Positions 42,539-52,112 of a stretch of DNA of 64,000 nt are shown here, in pieces. Origin of the DNA: Filimonas sp. GTDB taxonomy: Bacteria > Bacteroidota > Bacteroidia > Chitinophagales > Chitinophagaceae. How positions within the stretch are numbered: position 1 is the first letter of the stretch; each line of letters opens with the position of its first letter. The notes beneath the pieces are model-generated. The model did not search any database, had not been told where the DNA came from, and worked only from the letters and a program-made list of their open reading frames with translations. The position numbers and the translations under genes were made by a program. The stretch is from assembly GCA_017306865.1 (NCBI GenBank), contig JAFKHH010000013.1, positions 620,001 to 684,000 of the forward strand, read 5' to 3'.

Positions 42539-42604
42539 AGAGTGGGCCACTTTTTAAATGTGTCCATAACCCGGACAATATGTCTTTTGAAAGTGGCCCA
42601 CTCT
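42539..42604. repeat. AGAGTGGGCCACTTT hairpin resembling fused element ends
   Basis: Perfect 15-bp arms AGAGTGGGCCACTTT (42539-42553) and AAAGTGGCCCACTCT (42590-42604), with an inner TGTCC/GGACA pairing. The words GTTGTTGAGTTAAG just before it also occur at the edge of the palindromic frame near 55884. Related arms flank the palindromic element copy B near 20409 and 20842. It could be a relic of an excised or solo element. Confidence 0.65.
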
Positions 42605-42675
42605 GGGCGTTCTTCAGCCTCGTTTAATTTAATAACATTGGTGTGGGCGCTTGCCCGGGCAAAAAATGCTGGCCA

Positions 42676-42957
42676 TTAAAAAAGGCGCATGTGCGAAAGT
42701 GAGTAGTATATCAGGTAAAGAAAAGCTGAAGGTAATAGGAGTGAGATCCATCCGAAAGCATATTTACCTTTTTGGTGGATAAGGCAGAGGAGTGATAGAA
42801 TAAATGTTGCAAATGTTGCTGTGACAAGAGTAACTAGTAATATGTTTATGAATATCTCTCCTGGATCTTTGCCTAAACAAGCGAAAAGGATGAGCCAACA
42901 TAAGAATACTATAATAAAGGACACAATGTTAATTATTTGTAATTGTTTCATAATCAA
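42676..42957 (-). CDS. Small membrane protein, three helices
   Basis: 93 residues, nearly all hydrophobic: IINIVSFIIVFLCWLILFAC, IFINILLVTLVTATFATFIL and AFGWISLLLPSAFLYLIYYS, with a short loop IHQKGKY. No family recognised. Kept as a gene because the frame is full of membrane residues in a consistent pattern and has an ATG with no competing ORF. It stands alone between repeat-rich spacers, which lowers confidence. Confidence 0.55.
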   Translation of the reverse strand: MIMKQLQIINIVSFIIVFLCWLILFACLGKDPGEIFINILLVTLVTATFATFILSLLCLIHQKGKYAFGWISLLLPSAFLYLIYYSLSHMRLF

Positions 42958-43061
42958 TTAATGTATGTGAGTTGATTTAAAAACTGCTATAGGTTGGGGA
43001 GATAACGGGGAAATAAAAGATTCTATTGTTCTTAGCCTGCACATCCGCACACGTCGTGGCG

Positions 43062-43130
43062 AAAAACCTGACAGGTCTCAAAGACCTGTCAGGTTTTTAA
43101 AATAAAAAATCCCCGCAATTGCGGGGATTT
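43062..43130 (-). terminator. Double hairpin after the pyrophosphatase gene
   Basis: Nearer the gene is a perfect 12-bp palindrome AAATCCCCGCAA/TTGCGGGGATTT (43107-43130). Next is a perfect 17-bp family B hairpin AAAAACCTGACAGGTCT (43062-43078 with 43082-43098, loop CAA). Both lie downstream of the minus-strand stop at 43154. Confidence 0.88.
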
Positions 43131-43153
43131 AATTAGCAGTGAGTGTCGGTTGA

Positions 43154-45376
43154 CTATTTTAAACCTGACTGGTAAGTTGCAGTTGTGTTGGACTGTGCAA
43201 CTACCGGGGTTTTTGTTTCAATTTGTTTAGGCGCTTTTGCCATGCCATCTTTTGTGTGATGGATCTGCGCCAGCGTAGGCGCAATGACTAAAGATACAAT
43301 TGACATCAACTTGATCAAAATATTCATAGAAGGGCCAGAAGTGTCTTTGAAAGGATCACCTACTGTATCGCCTGTTACAGATGCTTTGTGTGGCTCAGAT
43401 TTTTTGTAATAGATCTGCCCGTTGATCTCAACACCTTTCTCAAAACTTTTCTTAGCATTGTCCCATGCACCACCGGCATTGTTCTGGAACATGCCCATAA
43501 GCACACCGCTTACGGTTGCGCCTGCAAGGAATCCGCCCAACGCTTCAGGGCCTAACAGGAAACCCATCAGGAGCGGAGAGATGATAGCAATAGCGCCAGG
43601 CAGCATCATTTTTTTGATAGAAGCGTCTGTAGAGATCGCAACGCATTTGTCATACTCCGGCTTACCTGTACCTTCCATAATGCCTGGAATACTTTTAAAC
43701 TGGCGGCGTACTTCTTCCACCATTGACATAGCCGCTTCACCTACTGCGCGTATGGCAAGGGAGGAGAAGATAAAAGGTATCATGCCGCCAACGAATAAGC
43801 TGGCTAATACTTTTGCTTTATAAATGTCGATACCCTGGATACCTGCAACACCTACAAATGCTGCAAATAATGCCAGTGCTGTCAGTGCAGCAGAGGCGAT
43901 AGCGAAACCTTTACCAGTAGCGGCAGTCGTATTCCCAACCGCGTCCAGTACGTCTGTTTTTTCACGTACTTCTTTTGGCAGCTCGCTCATCTCAGCAATA
44001 CCACCAGCATTATCAGCAATAGGGCCAAAGGCATCTATAGCTAACTGCATAGCTGTGGTAGCCATCATGCCGGCAGCAGCGATCGCTACGCCATACAGGC
44101 CTGCGCACTCATAAGAACCCCAGATACCGCCTGCCAATACAAGTATCGGTAATAAGGTAGATTCCATACCTACAGCCAAACCACCGATCACGTTTGTCGC
44201 GTGGCCTGTAGCCGACTGGCGAATGATGCTCATTACTGGGCGTTTGCCCATAGCAGTGTAGTATTCTGTAATAATACTCATTAATGTACCTACGAGCAGA
44301 CCAACACCGATGGCACCAAGTACGCCCCATTTAGTAAAAGAGAGGCCGCGTAAAGTCATTTCTCCATCAGGTAAAATATAAGATACAAGGCCAATACATG
44401 CCAGTGCTGTTAAAACAATAGATCCCCAGTTACCCATGTTCAATGCTTTCTGAACACTGCTGGTATTGATGCCTGCGGAGTCGCTGATGCGAACGAAGAG
44501 TGTGCCGATGATAGAAAAGATAATACCACTACCTGCAATGAGCATCGGTAACAGGATAGGAGCGTATCCACCGAATGCATCGTTGGACAATGTTTCCTGG
44601 CCCAATACCATTGTAGCTAGTACTGTAGCAACATAAGAGCCGAACAGGTCTGCACCCATACCAGCCACATCACCTACGTTGTCGCCAACATTGTCTGCAA
44701 TGGTGGCAGGGTTGCGCGGATCATCTTCCGGTATGCCAGCTTCCACTTTACCTACAAGGTCAGCGCCTACGTCAGCAGCTTTGGTGTAAATACCACCACC
44801 TACGCGTGCGAACAATGCAATAGATTCTGCACCGAGGGAGAAGCCCGTTAATATTTCAATTGTCCTGATCATCTCTACAGAGTTTGCCGCCGCTTCCGGT
44901 GCAAACAGTTGTTTCAGGATGAGGAACAAACCACTTAAACCTAATACTGCAAGACCTGCAACACCAAGGCCCATTACAGAGCCGCCGGTAAACGAAACAG
45001 ATAATGCTTTAGATAAACTGGTACGTGCAGCATTTGCTGTACGCACATTCGCCTTGGTAGCGACCTTCATGCCTATGTATCCTGCAAGTGCACTTAATAC
45101 TGCGCCGATAACAAATGCGATTGCAATGCTCCAGTGAGAGTGAGGGTTACTGCTGGCCATAACACCCAATAGTAACGCCACAATAATTACGAAGTATGAG
45201 AGTATTTTCCATTCCGCTTTCAAAAACGCCATAGCACCCTCAGCAATATACCTGCTGATCTCTTTCATCTTGTCATTTCCTGCATCCTGTTTAGATACCC
45301 AACTAAATTTTGCAAATGTGTAAAGCAGGCCAATTACGCCCATAGCCGGAACGGCATAAAATAAGAGTTGATTCAT
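43154..45376 (-). CDS. hppA: Membrane-bound ion-translocating pyrophosphatase
   Basis: A 740-residue multi-helix pump (about 16 membrane segments) that couples pyrophosphate hydrolysis to H+ or Na+ export. Pyrophosphate/metal-binding motifs are [20 protein letters not shown] and [20 protein letters not shown], and the second site lies near [13 protein letters not shown] and [16 protein letters not shown]. The [13 protein letters not shown] segment has alanine where K+-independent pumps have lysine, the signature of the K+-dependent class, which includes both Na+- and H+-pumping members. ATG 45376 ([13 protein letters not shown]) is the normal start; the frame is open further upstream to 45454. 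Confidence 0.96.
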   Translation of the reverse strand: MNQLLFYAVPAMGVIGLLYTFAKFSWVSKQDAGNDKMKEISRYIAEGAMAFLKAEWKILSYFVIIVALLLGVMASSNPHSHWSIAIAFVIGAVLSALAGYIGMKVATKANVRTANAARTSLSKALSVSFTGGSVMGLGVAGLAVLGLSGLFLILKQLFAPEAAANSVEMIRTIEILTGFSLGAESIALFARVGGGIYTKAADVGADLVGKVEAGIPEDDPRNPATIADNVGDNVGDVAGMGADLFGSYVATVLATMVLGQETLSNDAFGGYAPILLPMLIAGSGIIFSIIGTLFVRISDSAGINTSSVQKALNMGNWGSIVLTALACIGLVSYILPDGEMTLRGLSFTKWGVLGAIGVGLLVGTLMSIITEYYTAMGKRPVMSIIRQSATGHATNVIGGLAVGMESTLLPILVLAGGIWGSYECAGLYGVAIAAAGMMATTAMQLAIDAFGPIADNAGGIAEMSELPKEVREKTDVLDAVGNTTAATGKGFAIASAALTALALFAAFVGVAGIQGIDIYKAKVLASLFVGGMIPFIFSSLAIRAVGEAAMSMVEEVRRQFKSIPGIMEGTGKPEYDKCVAISTDASIKKMMLPGAIAIISPLLMGFLLGPEALGGFLAGATVSGVLMGMFQNNAGGAWDNAKKSFEKGVEINGQIYYKKSEPHKASVTGDTVGDPFKDTSGPSMNILIKLMSIVSLVIAPTLAQIHHTKDGMAKAPKQIETKTPVVAQSNTTATYQSGLK

Positions 45377-45522
45377 AGACAAGTACCCAATTTTTATAAA
45401 ATAAATGGTTAAAATGGTGTTTAATATAGGTAAAAAACGGATGTCAACTTCCAAATGGGCATTTTATTGTGAAGAAAACCTCAAAATGCTTTAATCTTTT
45501 TTTAATGTTTTAATATTTTTTT

Positions 45523-45530
45523 TATGTTTG
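45523..45530 (+). promoter_or_regulatory. Candidate -7 promoter box of a short transcript
   Basis: TATGTTTG matches TAnnTTTG, preceded by a very T-rich stretch. A hairpin and a terminator follow within 90 bp. Confidence 0.45.
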
Positions 45531-45536
45531 TACAAC

Positions 45537-45620
45537 GAACAATGCATTAAAATACTATCCATAGGGGTATGGATTGTTTATGAAGGGTTACAAAGAGGCT
45601 TATTCTTAGGCCTCTTTTTT
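45537..45620 (+). ncRNA. Candidate small RNA or leader transcript
   Basis: Between the promoter-like box at 45523-45530 and a terminator hairpin at 45592-45617 is about 80 nt that can fold: AACAAT pairs with ATTGTT, with ATCCAT/ATGGAT nested inside around AGGGGT. It also holds a 9-codon frame MKGYKEAYS ending inside the terminator stem, so a leader-peptide attenuator is an alternative. The next gene start is 130 bp further on. This is inference from structure only. Confidence 0.35.
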
Positions 45621-45621
45621 A
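45592..45621 (+). terminator. Terminator hairpin of the candidate small RNA
   Basis: AAAGAGGC (45592-45599) and GCCTCTTT (45610-45617) with a 10-nt loop, followed by TTT and an AT-rich tail. Confidence 0.75.
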
Positions 45622-45746
45622 TTGCTGTTTAGCGCCGGGAAGGGGCTAACGATTACACAAAACCGGGTACACAAAAGGATTAGAGATACTAGAGATCCCT
45701 ATCTCTACGTTATACAATAATTACCATTATCCTAAACAACCAGACT

Positions 45747-45941
45747 ATGCCCTTTACATCCTTAAGAGCCACACATGAGCAGGAGTGCAACCTGTATTTA
45801 CTGAAGATAGAAGAGATCATGCAGCAGAAAGACATGAGACCAGATGCGCAAATGTCAAATGTTTACTCACTCGCTAAAATATTACAGGCGTATGAACAAA
45901 GTGTGTTCAATACGCCTGTATCATTTCAGAAAGAAGTATAA
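45747..45941 (+). CDS. Small hypothetical protein
   Basis: 64 residues with no signal peptide, helical throughout (CNLYLLKIEEIMQQKDMRPD, SNVYSLAKILQAYEQSVF). Balanced amino-acid composition and an isolated position between a terminator and a repeat region support it modestly. No family recognised. It might be translated from the transcript that starts at 45523 if the intervening hairpin is read through. Confidence 0.45.
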   Translation: MPFTSLRATHEQECNLYLLKIEEIMQQKDMRPDAQMSNVYSLAKILQAYEQSVFNTPVSFQKEV

Positions 45942-46136
45942 TGGATTTGAAATTTATGATTTGAGATTTGAGATGGTTTCACGCAAAGGAGAATCGTGAG
46001 ACGTGAACCGGTAATCGTGAATAGCTTACTCAAAATTGACAACTCACTTTGTGTTCTCTGCGTTTTCTTTGCGATCTCTGCGATACTTAATCCGCCTTAG
46101 GCGGAAGAAATCATTTCAAATATGAAATTTCAAATC
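45942..46136. repeat. Repeat-rich convergent spacer (families G, D and AATCGTGA)
   Basis: ATTTGAAATTTATGATTTG words (45947-45974) and complementary words near the right end (TTTCAAATATGAAATTTC, 46112-46129) flank AATCGTGAGACGTGAAC words (45992-46008) and TTTGTGTTCTCTGCG-type words (46048-46088). A TCCGCC-TTA-GGCGGA stem lies at 46091-46105. Confidence 0.55.
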
Positions 46137-47144
46137 TCAAATTAATTCGAACATCTCTGCCAGCAACTCATACGAATGCAGGCGGTCAGTAAAATCATTC
46201 GCCATAGTAGAAACTACTACTTCGTCTACGCCATAGATAGAAGTGAGTTCCAGTATTTGTTTCTTCACTTCATCCGGTGTGCCGCTGATCATACGGCCCC
46301 TGTTAAATTTGATGCGGGCTTGCTCAGCCGGAGAATATTGTATAGCGGCTATCTCCTCTAAAGAGGGTAGTCCGTTTGTCAATGCCTTTTCTATATGTAA
46401 AAGGCGGTAGTCAAACTCCTGTTGCCATTGCCTTACTTTCTCTGGATCTTCTGAGCAGAACGCGAAAATGCCAACGTTTGCCCGTGGTTCAGGGAAAGTA
46501 TCTGATGGTTTAAAGTTTGCGCGATAATGTTCTACTGCTTCCGGTCCGCCTACCGGGTTAATGAATTGCGCAAACGACAGGCCTGCGCCAAAATGCGCTG
46601 CGAGTGATGCACTGCTGCCGCTGGATGTCAGCATCCATATCATCGGCGCTGTAGATGCCTGCGGAATAGCGATTACCTTTTCATGTACAGAGCCAGGCTC
46701 TGCATTGTCCGATAGAAAACCTTTGAGGTCTACGAGCTGCTGCACAAAGTCTTTTTCGCTAAACTGGTTGGATGGGTTCAACAGGTATGCCGTGTATCTG
46801 TCTCCGCCCGGCGCACGTCCAATGCCTAAGTCTATTCTGCCGGGGAATAACGTTTCCAGCATACGAAAATTCTCTGCAACCTTCAAGGTGCTATGGTTGG
46901 GCAGCATAATGCCACCGGAACCCAGGCGTATGTTTTTTGTTTCGCCTGCAAGATGTGCTAATAAAACCTCAGGTGTAGAACCTGCTAATAACGGAATGTT
47001 GTGGTGTTCGGAAATCCAATAACGTGTGTAACCCAGCTTATCCGCTAATCTCACCAGTTGCTCTGATTCCAGTATTGCCTCTCTTGCATTACTGCCTCTC
47101 CTGATCTGTGATTGATCCAGTACACTCAATTTAATCTTGCCCAT
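46137..47144 (-). CDS. LLM-class (luciferase-like) flavin-dependent oxidoreductase
   Basis: A 335-residue TIM-barrel flavoenzyme. Family hallmarks are LADKLGYTRYWISEHHNIPL, AHLAGETKNIRLGSGGIMLP with NHSTLKVAENFRMLE, FPGRIDLGIGRAPGGD, and the C-terminal MISGTPDEVKKQILELTSIY with VDEVVVSTM. The layout corresponds to the single-subunit group similar to E. coli YhbW. These enzymes use FMN and NAD(P)H-derived hydride; the substrate is unknown. Single minus-strand gene in a repeat-rich neighbourhood. Confidence 0.93.
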   Translation of the reverse strand: MGKIKLSVLDQSQIRRGSNAREAILESEQLVRLADKLGYTRYWISEHHNIPLLAGSTPEVLLAHLAGETKNIRLGSGGIMLPNHSTLKVAENFRMLETLFPGRIDLGIGRAPGGDRYTAYLLNPSNQFSEKDFVQQLVDLKGFLSDNAEPGSVHEKVIAIPQASTAPMIWMLTSSGSSASLAAHFGAGLSFAQFINPVGGPEAVEHYRANFKPSDTFPEPRANVGIFAFCSEDPEKVRQWQQEFDYRLLHIEKALTNGLPSLEEIAAIQYSPAEQARIKFNRGRMISGTPDEVKKQILELTSIYGVDEVVVSTMANDFTDRLHSYELLAEMFELI

Positions 47145-47445
47145 TGTTTCTTATTTTTCGTCTGGCAGCAAAGGTATATAAGTACCAAGTACGAGGTACG
47201 AAGTACAAAGTCGGCGCGGTGTTAAATATGTAAAAAGGAGAGGAGAGATTATCGGAACGGCATGAATGAAGACTGGATTAATATTTTGAAAATGAATTGG
47301 TAATGATGGTTGTCTTTGATTTTACATGCAATGTATAACGCAAAGAACGCAGAGGGTACGCAAAGGCCGCAAAGTTTAGTTTCTGCATTTGAGCAACTAC
47401 TTTACAGTTTTCATCATTGACAATTCACTACTCACAACTGACCAC
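47145..47445. repeat. Spacer with AGTACGAGGTACGAAGTAC and CGCAAAG words
   Basis: AAGTACCAAGTACGAGGTAC (47181-47200) is a word cluster also seen at 31011-31035. GCAAAGAACGCAGAGGG-like words fill 47338-47375, and ACTCACAACTGACCACTCAC words lie at 47430-47450. No gene. Confidence 0.5.
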
Positions 47446-48936
47446 TCACAACTCACCCTTCACCACTTCCCACGCATGCCCTAAACTTTCGATCACATCT
47501 GTAGGCAATACGCTTTCCATAGATTGCTGATCGAGGGAGAGGTCTGCAGCAAGGCCATGCAAAAACACACCTAGTATTGCTGCATCTGCCGGGTTATATT
47601 TTTGTGCGAGCAATGCCGTAATAATACCTGTGAGAATATCGCCGCTTCCTCCTTTCGCAAGCCCTGCGTTACCTGTCGTATTGAAGTGTGTAATACCATT
47701 AAAAACAATAGCAGTATAATGACCTTTCAATACAATCACCAATGGATGTTCCAATGAAACTTGCCGTGCTGTTTCCAATCGTTCAAAATCATTTGCGTGG
47801 TTGCCAAACAAACGGTCAAATTCTTTTGGGTGTGGCGTCAGGATAGATTGCGGAGGGAGCTTTGCTAACAAGCCGGCATGCGTGCTTACAATATTTAAAG
47901 CGTCAGCATCCAGCAGTAGCGGATTGTTGTATGATTCTATTACCTGCTTTACCAGTGCAACACTATCACTATCCGTACCAAGGCCAGGGCCAATACCAAC
48001 GGTTGCATACTTGCTCCATTCTACCAGATCTGCTTCCCGGCTAATGCACATTGCTTCCGGTAGAGATACGTGTATAGTGGAGAAGCTGGTTTCAGGAACC
48101 TGCACGGTCAGCAGACCTGCGCCAGAGCGGAGACAAGCTTTTGCTGCCATAAGCGCCGCGCCCATTTTACCTGTATTGCCTGCTATAAGTAAAGCATGCC
48201 CATAAGTGCCTTTATGCGCAAAAGCTTTGCGTGGCTTGTATATCCCCGCAATATCTTTTATAGACGTGAGGAGATACGGTGTATCAATTGTCTGTAAAAA
48301 AGGATCGGCTAACCCGATGTTCAATACTTGTACATTGCCAAAGTAAGCTGCATTTTCAGCCATTAGCAGGCATAGTTTTAATGACTGAAAGGTGAGCGTG
48401 TGCGTGGCTTCCACAATGGTGTTACCTGCTGCGCTTTTGTCAATGTACAACCCGCTGGGTAAATCTATAGAAATGACAGTTGCGCGGGTATTATTAATAT
48501 GCTTTACAAGTAATGCAGCCAAATCCTGTAAGGGACGGTTGAGCCCTGAGCCGAACAGCGCATCTATAATAATATCGTTGTCAGAAAAAGCAGGGAAGAA
48601 GCCTTCCTCCTGCAAAAAATAAATATCATTCGTCAGCTCATGCAGGCGTGACAGGTTTTGCTGAAAGTCCTCTGTACCCTTTGCGCCAAATTCAAGAATG
48701 AATATTTCAGGCTTAATGCCTGCAATGATTAATTGGCGTGCTATAGCCAAACCATCGCCACCATTGTTGCCTTTACCACAGCAGATCTTTACCGATTTCA
48801 GACCGGGATAGTGTTCCAGTATCCACTCTGTACAGCGGGATGCTGCACGTTCCATCAGGTCGATAGCGCTAACAGGCTCGTTGGCGATGGTGTAGCTGTC
48901 CCATTGCCGGATCTGTTCTGCTGATAGTAGTTTCAT
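47446..48936 (-). CDS. nnr: Bifunctional NAD(P)H-hydrate epimerase / ADP-dependent NAD(P)H-hydrate dehydratase
   Basis: A 496-residue metabolite-repair enzyme. Residues 1-210 are the YjeF_N epimerase (CCGKGNNGGDGLAIARQLII, DALFGSGLNRPLQDL, and SIDLPSGLYIDKSA). Residues about 225-490 are a ribokinase-like dehydratase (AHKGTYGHALLIAGNTGKMG, AATVGIGPGLGTDS-like YATVGIGPGLGTD, ILTPHPKEFDRL, and NAGLAKGGSGDILTGIITAL). Together they convert damaged NAD(P)HX back to NAD(P)H. It is a standard housekeeping gene; a palindromic element (copy C) ends about 40 bp upstream of its start. Confidence 0.96.
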   Translation of the reverse strand: MKLLSAEQIRQWDSYTIANEPVSAIDLMERAASRCTEWILEHYPGLKSVKICCGKGNNGGDGLAIARQLIIAGIKPEIFILEFGAKGTEDFQQNLSRLHELTNDIYFLQEEGFFPAFSDNDIIIDALFGSGLNRPLQDLAALLVKHINNTRATVISIDLPSGLYIDKSAAGNTIVEATHTLTFQSLKLCLLMAENAAYFGNVQVLNIGLADPFLQTIDTPYLLTSIKDIAGIYKPRKAFAHKGTYGHALLIAGNTGKMGAALMAAKACLRSGAGLLTVQVPETSFSTIHVSLPEAMCISREADLVEWSKYATVGIGPGLGTDSDSVALVKQVIESYNNPLLLDADALNIVSTHAGLLAKLPPQSILTPHPKEFDRLFGNHANDFERLETARQVSLEHPLVIVLKGHYTAIVFNGITHFNTTGNAGLAKGGSGDILTGIITALLAQKYNPADAAILGVFLHGLAADLSLDQQSMESVLPTDVIESLGHAWEVVKGEL

Positions 48937-48976
48937 TGGTGTAAGTTAGGTAAAGTTTGTAAGGGATATAAAGTAT

Positions 48977-49360
48977 CATTGGTGCCTGAGTAAAATGTAT
49001 TTACTTATTCAATTGTAAGCTTTCATTTGTCTACCGACGGTGTTACTTTTTGTCTTGATACAAAAAGTAACCAAAAAAATCAAGGCTCCAGAAAAGCAGG
49101 CTAAAAATTGTCCTGCCCACCGAAATCCATTGAACTCGCCGCTTACAGCGTAATTAAGTAAGTTGCGTATGGCTCAAACAGCAATGGATTTTTCCGGAGT
49201 TCATGCCAATTTTTTTAACGCAGCTTTTCTGAGGCCGCACGTTTCCCGGAAAGACTAAAACAGGGAGCTTCCCCAATTTTAGCATTGTGCTTTTGGGGAT
49301 ACGAACCATTGTAACAAAGAATTGTAAATCTTTTGCGGCATGTTTAGCCGGACAACAATG
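48977..49360 (-). mobile_element. MITE-like palindromic element, copy C (inverted)
   Basis: A 384-bp inverted copy of the element at 10074 and 20433. Its minus-strand start carries ATTGTTGTCCGGCTAAA at 49344-49360, identical to the left end of copy B, while the other end near 48977 is degraded (CATTGGTGCCTGAGTAAA). The TTACTTTTTGT/ACAAAAAGTAA stem and the long hairpin are intact. Its orientation again follows that of the flanking genes (both minus). No coding capacity. Confidence 0.75.
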
Positions 49361-49367
49361 ATAAAAC

Positions 49368-49421
49368 ATATAGGGTTTATAAAGCAGAGGAGACTTCCTG
49401 CACACTTTATAAACCCTATAT
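49368..49421 (-). terminator. Hairpin downstream of the serine hydrolase gene
   Basis: Perfect 17-bp arms ATATAGGGTTTATAAAG (49368-49384) and complement (49405-49421), with a nested AGG/CCT pairing inside the loop. It lies 25 bp past the minus-strand stop. Confidence 0.7.
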
Positions 49422-49445
49422 ACCTTATAAACAATTCCCCAAACC

Positions 49446-50612
49446 TTATTCTTCCAGCTTCACATCATCTGTTTTGCCGGTGAAGATCGATGCGATTTTT
49501 TTAGAAGAATAAATGTTGCGGTTGTATTTATTACCTAGTACAATAATGGTTGCTGTATCCTGTACAAGGCGTGTAAATGCTGTATTTGTACCGTGCCATT
49601 TACCATTGTGGTACACAATAGTGTCCTTCCCGTTAATGAACAAGCGCCAGCCCAGCCCGTAATTGTGCATTGATTTTCTTTCATTGCTTTCCGGTTGTAA
49701 TGCGGTTGCCAGTGTAGCTGCACTTACAAATGTATTTTCATACAATGCCTTATCCCATAGAAACATATCCTGTGCCGTGCTGTACACATTTTTATCTCCG
49801 TAGGTACAGTCCAGGTGGTCCATTGCATAAGGTGTATTGCCAATATAGGTAGGCACATAGTTAAGCGTATCTTTTGCAGAGAATACAAACGTATTCTTCA
49901 TGCCCAACGGTGTAAATACACTATCCTTCATGTATTGAGGATAATTGATGCCTGTAATTTTTTCTATGATCATTGCCAGCAGCACATAGTTGGTGTTGCA
50001 GTAGTGGAAGCCACGGTTAGGCGCATTGTACACCTTCGGTTTCTTCGTGATCATGTAATTCAGTACGTCTTCGTTTGACGCTTTTACCTTTTTATTCCAG
50101 CCCGTATCCAGGAAATAGAGATAGTTCGGCAAGCCACTTCTGTGGTCCAGTAGCATACGCACTGTAATGCCGTGGTACGGTAGTGCTGGAAAATATTTTT
50201 GTAGCGAATCTTCAAGAGACAAGCGGCCTTGCTCCCAGAGCTTCATCACTGTAGTGCCGGTAAATGTTTTTGATACAGACGCCAGGTGAAACGGGGTAGA
50301 TGCGGTAATAGGGGTTTTATTTTTCAGGTTCACATAACCCTTATAGTCTTCAAAAACGACCACACCATTCTTCGCCACAATGATGGCGCCGTTGAAAGAC
50401 GGGCCTAATATTTTATGGTAAGCGGCTTCTGCCTCGTCGTGCAGCCGTGCCTTCTCCTGGTCCGATAGTGGTTTGAATGTAAAATCCGGTTCGTTTAAAA
50501 CACTCCCCGCGGCGGTAGCTGCCAGGTTGTTTTTACTTTGCCCTTTTTGCTTGCAGGACAGTAACAGAAGGAGTGCGAATGGTATATATTTAGTAAGTTG
50601 TTTAAATCTCAT
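49446..50612 (-). CDS. Class C beta-lactamase-like serine hydrolase, lipoprotein
   Basis: A 388-residue lipoprotein (lipobox LLLLSC, residues around 16-20 from the ATG at 50612). The mature part is a beta-lactamase/esterase-fold hydrolase: the nucleophile motif SVSKTF (S-x-x-K) lies in TPFHLASVSKTFTG, the second motif is Y-x-N in FHYCNTNYVLLAMII, and HNGKWHGTNTAF carries the third (H-x-G). Members include D-Ala-D-Ala peptidases, esterases and AmpC-like enzymes; a true resistance role is not indicated. A TTG at 50624 is an alternative start. Confidence 0.9.
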   Translation of the reverse strand: MRFKQLTKYIPFALLLLLSCKQKGQSKNNLAATAAGSVLNEPDFTFKPLSDQEKARLHDEAEAAYHKILGPSFNGAIIVAKNGVVVFEDYKGYVNLKNKTPITASTPFHLASVSKTFTGTTVMKLWEQGRLSLEDSLQKYFPALPYHGITVRMLLDHRSGLPNYLYFLDTGWNKKVKASNEDVLNYMITKKPKVYNAPNRGFHYCNTNYVLLAMIIEKITGINYPQYMKDSVFTPLGMKNTFVFSAKDTLNYVPTYIGNTPYAMDHLDCTYGDKNVYSTAQDMFLWDKALYENTFVSAATLATALQPESNERKSMHNYGLGWRLFINGKDTIVYHNGKWHGTNTAFTRLVQDTATIIVLGNKYNRNIYSSKKIASIFTGKTDDVKLEE

Positions 50613-50854
50613 GTTATCGTTCAATAATAATCGTTGATAAAACCAAACACTGTGCCTATCCCAATCACAGGTCTGCCCGTAACGGATCTTTCATGCTCAA
50701 TAAAGTTAAGGGATTGGTCACCTGTTTCGGTGTCGGCAAAAATAGGAGAAATGTTTGCATATAAATTTCAAAAATTTGCAGATTCGCATAATATCTTTAC
50801 AAATACCGGAATTAGCGTCACAGTCAGTGTTTATAAAGCTTCAATTCAATAGTT

Positions 50855-52000
50855 ATGGCATTAGTGTTATTTGATCCAGCTAACAGGAATAGTTTGTTTC
50901 CGCTTACCCACACCCGCGCTGTTGCAGATCTCCGGATCGGCATTTTATGTATAAAAGAACGCTGGCAATACTGGTCTGCCGAAGAGGTACTGGTGGCAAC
51001 TGATGCTTATTTGCAACATTTATATCCTGCAATTCCACAAATTCAGCATTTATGGGTAGATGCAACAGTACTGCCGGATGAAGCTTTGCGTAACAAAATA
51101 GCTGCTCTTGCAGAGAATGAAGCTTTGGAGGATGACCATGGCATAGTCGCTATCCGCTCAGAAGCGCATCCTGCCAATGCTGTTGTAGAGAAAAGCGAGC
51201 TGGTACAGGGCATACAAAGGCTGAGGTATCCATGGGAAATATTTTTATGGAACGATGAATGGCTGCGCTACGACTTTACATTGATCACGGAAGGGCTGAC
51301 TTCCGAATCTATCTCTCATACGAATAATGTATTACGCCCGGATATGATCTTTATCGAAGAAGGGGCAGAGATAGAATTTGCAACGCTGAATGCATCTACC
51401 GGGCCTATTTTCATAGGTAAGGACACGATTATAATGGAGGGCGCATGCATACGCGGCCCATTTGCCGCAGGCGAAAAGAATGTGATCAAAATGGGCGCGA
51501 AGATTTACGGGGCTACTTCTACGGGACCACGCTGTACTTTGGGCGGCGAAATTAAGAATGTGGTCATGCAGGGGTATAGCAACAAAGCGCATGATGGTTA
51601 CCTGGGAGATTCGGTGGTTGGCACATGGTGCAACTTTGGCGCCGGTAGCAGTAACAGTAATGTGAAAAACACGGGTGGTGAAATAAAAATATGGCACGAG
51701 GCATCAGATAAACTACTGCCTGTTGGTATAAAATGCGGGCTTGTTATGGGCGATTATTCCCGCACTGCTATCAATACTGCGATTAATACAGCAACGGTTA
51801 TCGGCTCTTGCTGTAACGTGTTTGGTGAAGGGCTGACGCCCAAACTGATCCCTAGTTTTACCTGGGGCGGGCGCGGGCTTACCCGGTATGAATTTGATAA
51901 AGCCCTGCGTGATGTGGACAATTGGAAAAAAATGAAATCACAATCCCTGTCAGTTGAGGAGACTGGCATTTTGAAACATATCTTTGAGCATCTTAAATAA
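50855..52000 (+). CDS. GlmU-family putative sugar nucleotidyltransferase
   Basis: A 381-residue protein with an N-terminal nucleotidyltransferase-like part (LFDPANRNSLFPLTHTRAVA with DLRIGILCIKERWQ, a recognisable start for this Bacteroidota family) and a C-terminal left-handed beta-helix (about 165-300; repeated hexapeptides such as IEFATLNASTGPIFIGKDTI and GNWCNFGAGSS-like GTWCNFGAGSSNSNVKNTGG). It is related to GlmU but lacks the classical LAAGxGTRM loop, so its nucleotide-sugar product is uncertain. It precedes tpiA by about 110 bp. Confidence 0.88.
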   Translation: MALVLFDPANRNSLFPLTHTRAVADLRIGILCIKERWQYWSAEEVLVATDAYLQHLYPAIPQIQHLWVDATVLPDEALRNKIAALAENEALEDDHGIVAIRSEAHPANAVVEKSELVQGIQRLRYPWEIFLWNDEWLRYDFTLITEGLTSESISHTNNVLRPDMIFIEEGAEIEFATLNASTGPIFIGKDTIIMEGACIRGPFAAGEKNVIKMGAKIYGATSTGPRCTLGGEIKNVVMQGYSNKAHDGYLGDSVVGTWCNFGAGSSNSNVKNTGGEIKIWHEASDKLLPVGIKCGLVMGDYSRTAINTAINTATVIGSCCNVFGEGLTPKLIPSFTWGGRGLTRYEFDKALRDVDNWKKMKSQSLSVEETGILKHIFEHLK

Positions 52001-52085
52001 TTTGAGATTTGATATTTGAAATTTGAGATGTTTTCAACGAATGCGCATTTCAAATTTCAAATCTCAAATTTGAAATCACTCAATC
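51997..52085. repeat. ATTTGAAA-type words (family G) between glmU-like gene and tpiA
   Basis: AATTTGAGATTTGATATTTG (52000-52019) is followed by near-complementary words (CAAATTTCAAATCTCAAATT, 52051-52070), giving an imperfect palindrome that fills the spacer. Confidence 0.6.
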
Positions 52086-52112
52086 ACTTTATTCTAAATC
52101 GTTAATTAAAAA

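Noticed and set aside
49446-50612. Acquired beta-lactamase
   Set aside because: It has the serine hydrolase motifs of the class C-like family, but lipoprotein anchoring and sequence character fit the broad esterase/peptidase group; resistance is not supported.
50634-50852. A 72-residue plus-strand frame, and a minus-strand frame ending in GRPVIGIGTVFGFINDYY
   Set aside because: The plus frame lacks a sensible composition. The minus frame looks protein-like but has a stop partway and no start, so at most a gene remnant in a promoter region between divergent genes.
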